Shown in pieces: positions 3,086 to 5,830 of a stretch of 5,830 nt of DNA. The notes beneath the pieces were generated by a model, which searched no databases, had not been told where the DNA came from, and worked only from the letters and a program-made list of their open reading frames with translations. A program made the position numbers and the translations under genes. Source of the DNA: Promethearchaeota archaeon (lineage in GTDB: Archaea; Asgardarchaeota; Lokiarchaeia; Sigynarchaeales; MK-D1); assembly GCA_016839865.1 (NCBI GenBank), contig JAEOTN010000418.1, forward strand, positions 1 through 5,830, in the 5' to 3' direction. Position 1 is the first letter of the stretch. Each line of letters begins with the position of its first letter.

Positions 3086-5830
3086 ATGAGTGGAATCCAA
3101 AAAGTCGGATCGGTTAAATTCCGTAGTAAGTTTACTGTTTGGAAACAGAATTTGCTTGATATGAGCCATAGAAATCGACAATTATACTTTAAACCCGGTT
3201 CTCGCAACGCTATTGAAATTATTCACCCTCACATGCACTGGCTCTTCAATGAGCTTGTAATCAAAGATAAGAGGTTTGTATTTCCTCGAGTATTTGAACC
3301 AGCTGCCGTTGCTAGAGATCCCGAGGAGACTGATGAAGATTACAATAAAAGATTGAATGAATTACATTCCGCTGCAATAAAAGAAAAGATCTCTCAGGCA
3401 AATCGACGGAATTTAATCACTAAAACATCTGACAAACTACTTCAAAGATTGATGAAGAAGATTGAACGTCGTGCAAAGACTTCATTTGAAGAGCAAGGTG
3501 TAAATATCTTATTTCTTTTCTTCGGATTGCTGAAATGGTATGATGTAGACAATAAGAAACGTCCGGTTCATTCTCCATTATTATTCGTCCCTGTACGTCT
3601 CTATCGTAAACGAGTTTTGGATGATTATCGGTTGCAGATCCAAGAAGATGAGGTTGTATTAAATCCCTCATTACAGGAGAAATTCAAAAAAGATTTCAAT
3701 ACTACTCTCCCTGAATTTCCCGAATCATTTTCTAGTGCTTCTTTGATTGAATATATAGAAAATATCCGTAATCTTATCAAAAAATACAATGATTGGGAAA
3801 TTTTTGAGCGGTCCTATGTTGGATTATTCTCTTTTGCCAAAAATACTATGTACCAAGACTTAGAAACCAATACTGAAAACATATGGAAACATCGTATCAT
3901 TCGTGCAATTGCCGAGGGGGAGGGATATACAGAAGATTCCAAAAATATTCCCCAAGATGAGCTATTTACTGATGAAGCTGAACCTCAAGATTCCTTCCAT
4001 ATTCTTGACTGTGACTCCAGCCAATTCAAAGCAATAACATTTGCAAAAAAAGGAGCATCAATGGTAATTCGAGGCCCACCTGGGACTGGAAAAAGTCAAA
4101 CAATCTCGAATATTATTGCAGAATGTTTATCCGTCGGTAAGAAAGTCTTATTTGTTGCTGAGAAACGTGCTGCTCTCGATGTAGTGAAGAAAAGGTTAGA
4201 CAAATGCGGTGTTAGTGAATTCTGTTTAGAACTTCACTCAGAGAAAAGTAATAAAATGGATGTATTAAATCAAATTAGTCGTTCAATTGCATGTGAACTT
4301 AATCCACGTACTTACAAGAGATCTAAATATAAGCAACTCAGAACGCAGAGATTACGACTTAATGATTATGTGAACAATATCCATTCTCCTCTCGGATCAG
4401 CAAAAGACAGTTTATTTGAAAAAATAGGAGAATATCAAAAACTCAATCAACTTCCATTGATAACTACCATCCTCCGAAGACCTTTAGATTTCACAGATGA
4501 AGCATTATATGAAATTGAAGATTTGATGGAGCAAATGGATAGTTATAAGGATGTTTTACGACATTACGATGAAAATCCATGGGCAAAATCTGGTTTGTTA
4601 GAATATAAAGTCGGGATGAAAGCAGAAGTCTATGATGACCTACGAGAATTAGAAAACTTGTGCCTTCGATTAAGTACAACCACTTCTGATTTCATGGATA
4701 GATATGGATTACATAATATTCACACTCAAGATGATGTAAGAACAATCAATGAGTATTTTAAGATATACAATGAGCACTCCTTACGGTTTGATCCTGAAGC
4801 CCTTTTAGAATTTAAAAGCTCGGTAAAGGTATTCAATGCTGCCTTCCAAGCGGCTAAACGGGAATTAAAACGTTCGATTCGAGGTAAGAGCAATTTAAAC
4901 CTAGAAGAACACGCGACGGAAATCAAGAGAATACAAGATAAATATCAAGATGCTGTAAATGAATCCTATAAGAGGATAATTGAGGATTTTAAAAGTATTG
5001 CTGCTGCTCACCAGAATATTGAATCCTTAAAGGTTAAACTAAACTCCTTATTGAAAAATTGTCCTCTTCATCAAGATGAGCCAAATGAATGGAGGAGATA
5101 TTCTGCAATAGCAAAATATTGGATTAAAGAGATTGAAAATTTCGATGGATGGCTATCTGTTCAATTAATCCTGCAAAAATTACGGAAACTCAACGTTGAT
5201 GATTTCGTTTTACAATTACGAAATAATCCAATATTAGAGGAGGATACCTCATTATACGATATTTTTATTAAATCCTTTATTCATGCATGGATAATCAACG
5301 GGATGGACTCTTTCTCTAATTTAACGGCGTTTAATGATAAATACATAAGCAAAATCAAATCTAAGTTTATTGAGTTAGATCAAGATTGTATTAAATTAAA
5401 TAGGTATAGATTATGTGAGAAGTTATTTGAAGAGCGACCGAGTCAATTTTGGGTTACAGATGGGATACATTCCTCTGAATATAGCATTCTGTCTAGAGAA
5501 ATGGCAAAGAAAAGAAACATCAAACCACTACGAAGAATTCTTTCGCTAACGAAAAAATTAGTCACTAGATTAAAACCCTGCTTCATGATGTCTCCCCTAT
5601 CGGTTGCAAAATATCTTCCAATTGATAACTTTGCCAGTTTCTTTGATGTAGTTGTATTCGACGAAGCTTCTCAAGTATGTCCGGAAGATGCAGTAGGTGC
5701 TATCCTCCGTGGAAAGCAATTAATTGTTGTTGGTGATGAAAAACAATTACCACCTACAAAATTCTTTGCTGCAAACTTAACAGAAACATTCGATGATCTT
5801 GATACAGATGTTTTTGATAGCATTTTGGAA
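3086..5830 (+). CDS. DUF4011-type superfamily 1 (UPF1/DNA2-like) helicase, 3' end beyond the window
   Basis: A single frame stays open from ATG 3086 to the last base, 915 codons without a stop. An in-frame TAA at 3062-3064 leaves ATG 3086 as the natural start (TTG 3071 is the only other choice). The N-terminus matches the DUF4011 domain: W19-KQN-LLD-MSHRNR (19-31), then GVNILFLFFGLLKW (138-151) and SPLLFVPVRL (163-172). Helicase motifs follow: a Q-like D-SSQFKAI segment just before Walker A, Walker A GPPGTGKS (330-337), motif Ia VLFVAEKRAAL (354-364), motif II DEAS (859-862) and motif III GDEKQLPP (883-890). About 490 residues separate Ia from II; this insert is charged and helical, with likely coiled-coil stretches at about 590-660. 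Motifs IV-VI (RecA2) and any C-terminal nuclease lie outside. The family uses ATP to move on nucleic acid; full-length members often exceed 1,300 residues and some, such as DUF4011-helicase-Vsr fusions, are reported in phage defence. Substrate and role here are not shown. Confidence 0.9.
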   Translation, partial: MSGIQKVGSVKFRSKFTVWKQNLLDMSHRNRQLYFKPGSRNAIEIIHPHMHWLFNELVIKDKRFVFPRVFEPAAVARDPEETDEDYNKRLNELHSAAIKEKISQANRRNLITKTSDKLLQRLMKKIERRAKTSFEEQGVNILFLFFGLLKWYDVDNKKRPVHSPLLFVPVRLYRKRVLDDYRLQIQEDEVVLNPSLQEKFKKDFNTTLPEFPESFSSASLIEYIENIRNLIKKYNDWEIFERSYVGLFSFAKNTMYQDLETNTENIWKHRIIRAIAEGEGYTEDSKNIPQDELFTDEAEPQDSFHILDCDSSQFKAITFAKKGASMVIRGPPGTGKSQTISNIIAECLSVGKKVLFVAEKRAALDVVKKRLDKCGVSEFCLELHSEKSNKMDVLNQISRSIACELNPRTYKRSKYKQLRTQRLRLNDYVNNIHSPLGSAKDSLFEKIGEYQKLNQLPLITTILRRPLDFTDEALYEIEDLMEQMDSYKDVLRHYDENPWAKSGLLEYKVGMKAEVYDDLRELENLCLRLSTTTSDFMDRYGLHNIHTQDDVRTINEYFKIYNEHSLRFDPEALLEFKSSVKVFNAAFQAAKRELKRSIRGKSNLNLEEHATEIKRIQDKYQDAVNESYKRIIEDFKSIAAAHQNIESLKVKLNSLLKNCPLHQDEPNEWRRYSAIAKYWIKEIENFDGWLSVQLILQKLRKLNVDDFVLQLRNNPILEEDTSLYDIFIKSFIHAWIINGMDSFSNLTAFNDKYISKIKSKFIELDQDCIKLNRYRLCEKLFEERPSQFWVTDGIHSSEYSILSREMAKKRNIKPLRRILSLTKKLVTRLKPCFMMSPLSVAKYLPIDNFASFFDVVVFDEASQVCPEDAVGAILRGKQLIVVGDEKQLPPTKFFAANLTETFDDLDTDVFDSILE

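Noticed and set aside
3420..4926. Three minus-strand open frames of 62-83 codons
   Set aside because: All lie opposite the continuous helicase frame and have no recognisable domain.
1..5830. CRISPR array, tRNA or rRNA genes, transposase
   Set aside because: No regularly spaced repeats, no cloverleaf with a GGTTCRANYCC-type T arm, no rRNA core sequence and no transposase motif were found by reading.

Overview
The window is an AT-rich piece of what is most likely an archaeal chromosome. The evidence is a SepF-like protein (127 aa) of the archaeal, linker-poor kind, TATA-like boxes centred about 25 bp before two start codons (typical of leaderless archaeal transcripts), T-rich terminators, and a surface protein ending in an IPG-helix-basic-tail anchor. 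The mix of FG-GAP surface protein, CspA-type cold-shock protein and SepF fits an Asgard-type archaeon or another mesophilic archaeon. That lineage guess is inference only; nothing here is diagnostic.

Layout: (1) 1-879, plus strand, is the 3' part of a secreted, C-terminally anchored FG-GAP/beta-propeller protein with an Ig-like domain. (2) 880-974 is a convergent terminator region with a hairpin and T/C-rich tracts. (3) 975-1226, minus strand, is a complete cold-shock domain protein. (4) 1227-1553 is a divergent intergenic region with a strong TATA-like box, a dyad and a perfect 7+2+7 palindrome. (5) 1554-1937, plus strand, is a SepF-like FtsZ-anchor protein. (6) 2021-2824, plus strand, is a six-helix membrane protein with a C-terminal zinc ribbon, apparently with its own leaderless promoter. 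(7) 2825-3085 is an intergenic stretch with a T-rich terminator, an 11-bp inverted repeat spanning 145 bp and an internal direct repeat. (8) From 3086 to the window end, plus strand, runs a long open frame with no stop codon (915 codons seen): the N-terminal part of a DUF4011-type superfamily 1 helicase with clear Walker A, DEAS and GDxxQLPP motifs.

The genes do not form one obvious operon. Each plus-strand gene after the cold-shock gene seems to have its own promoter. SepF implies a division role, the neighbouring zinc-ribbon membrane protein is of unknown function, and the large helicase belongs to a family that recurs in anti-virus defence loci. No CRISPR array, transposase, rRNA or tRNA gene was recognised.
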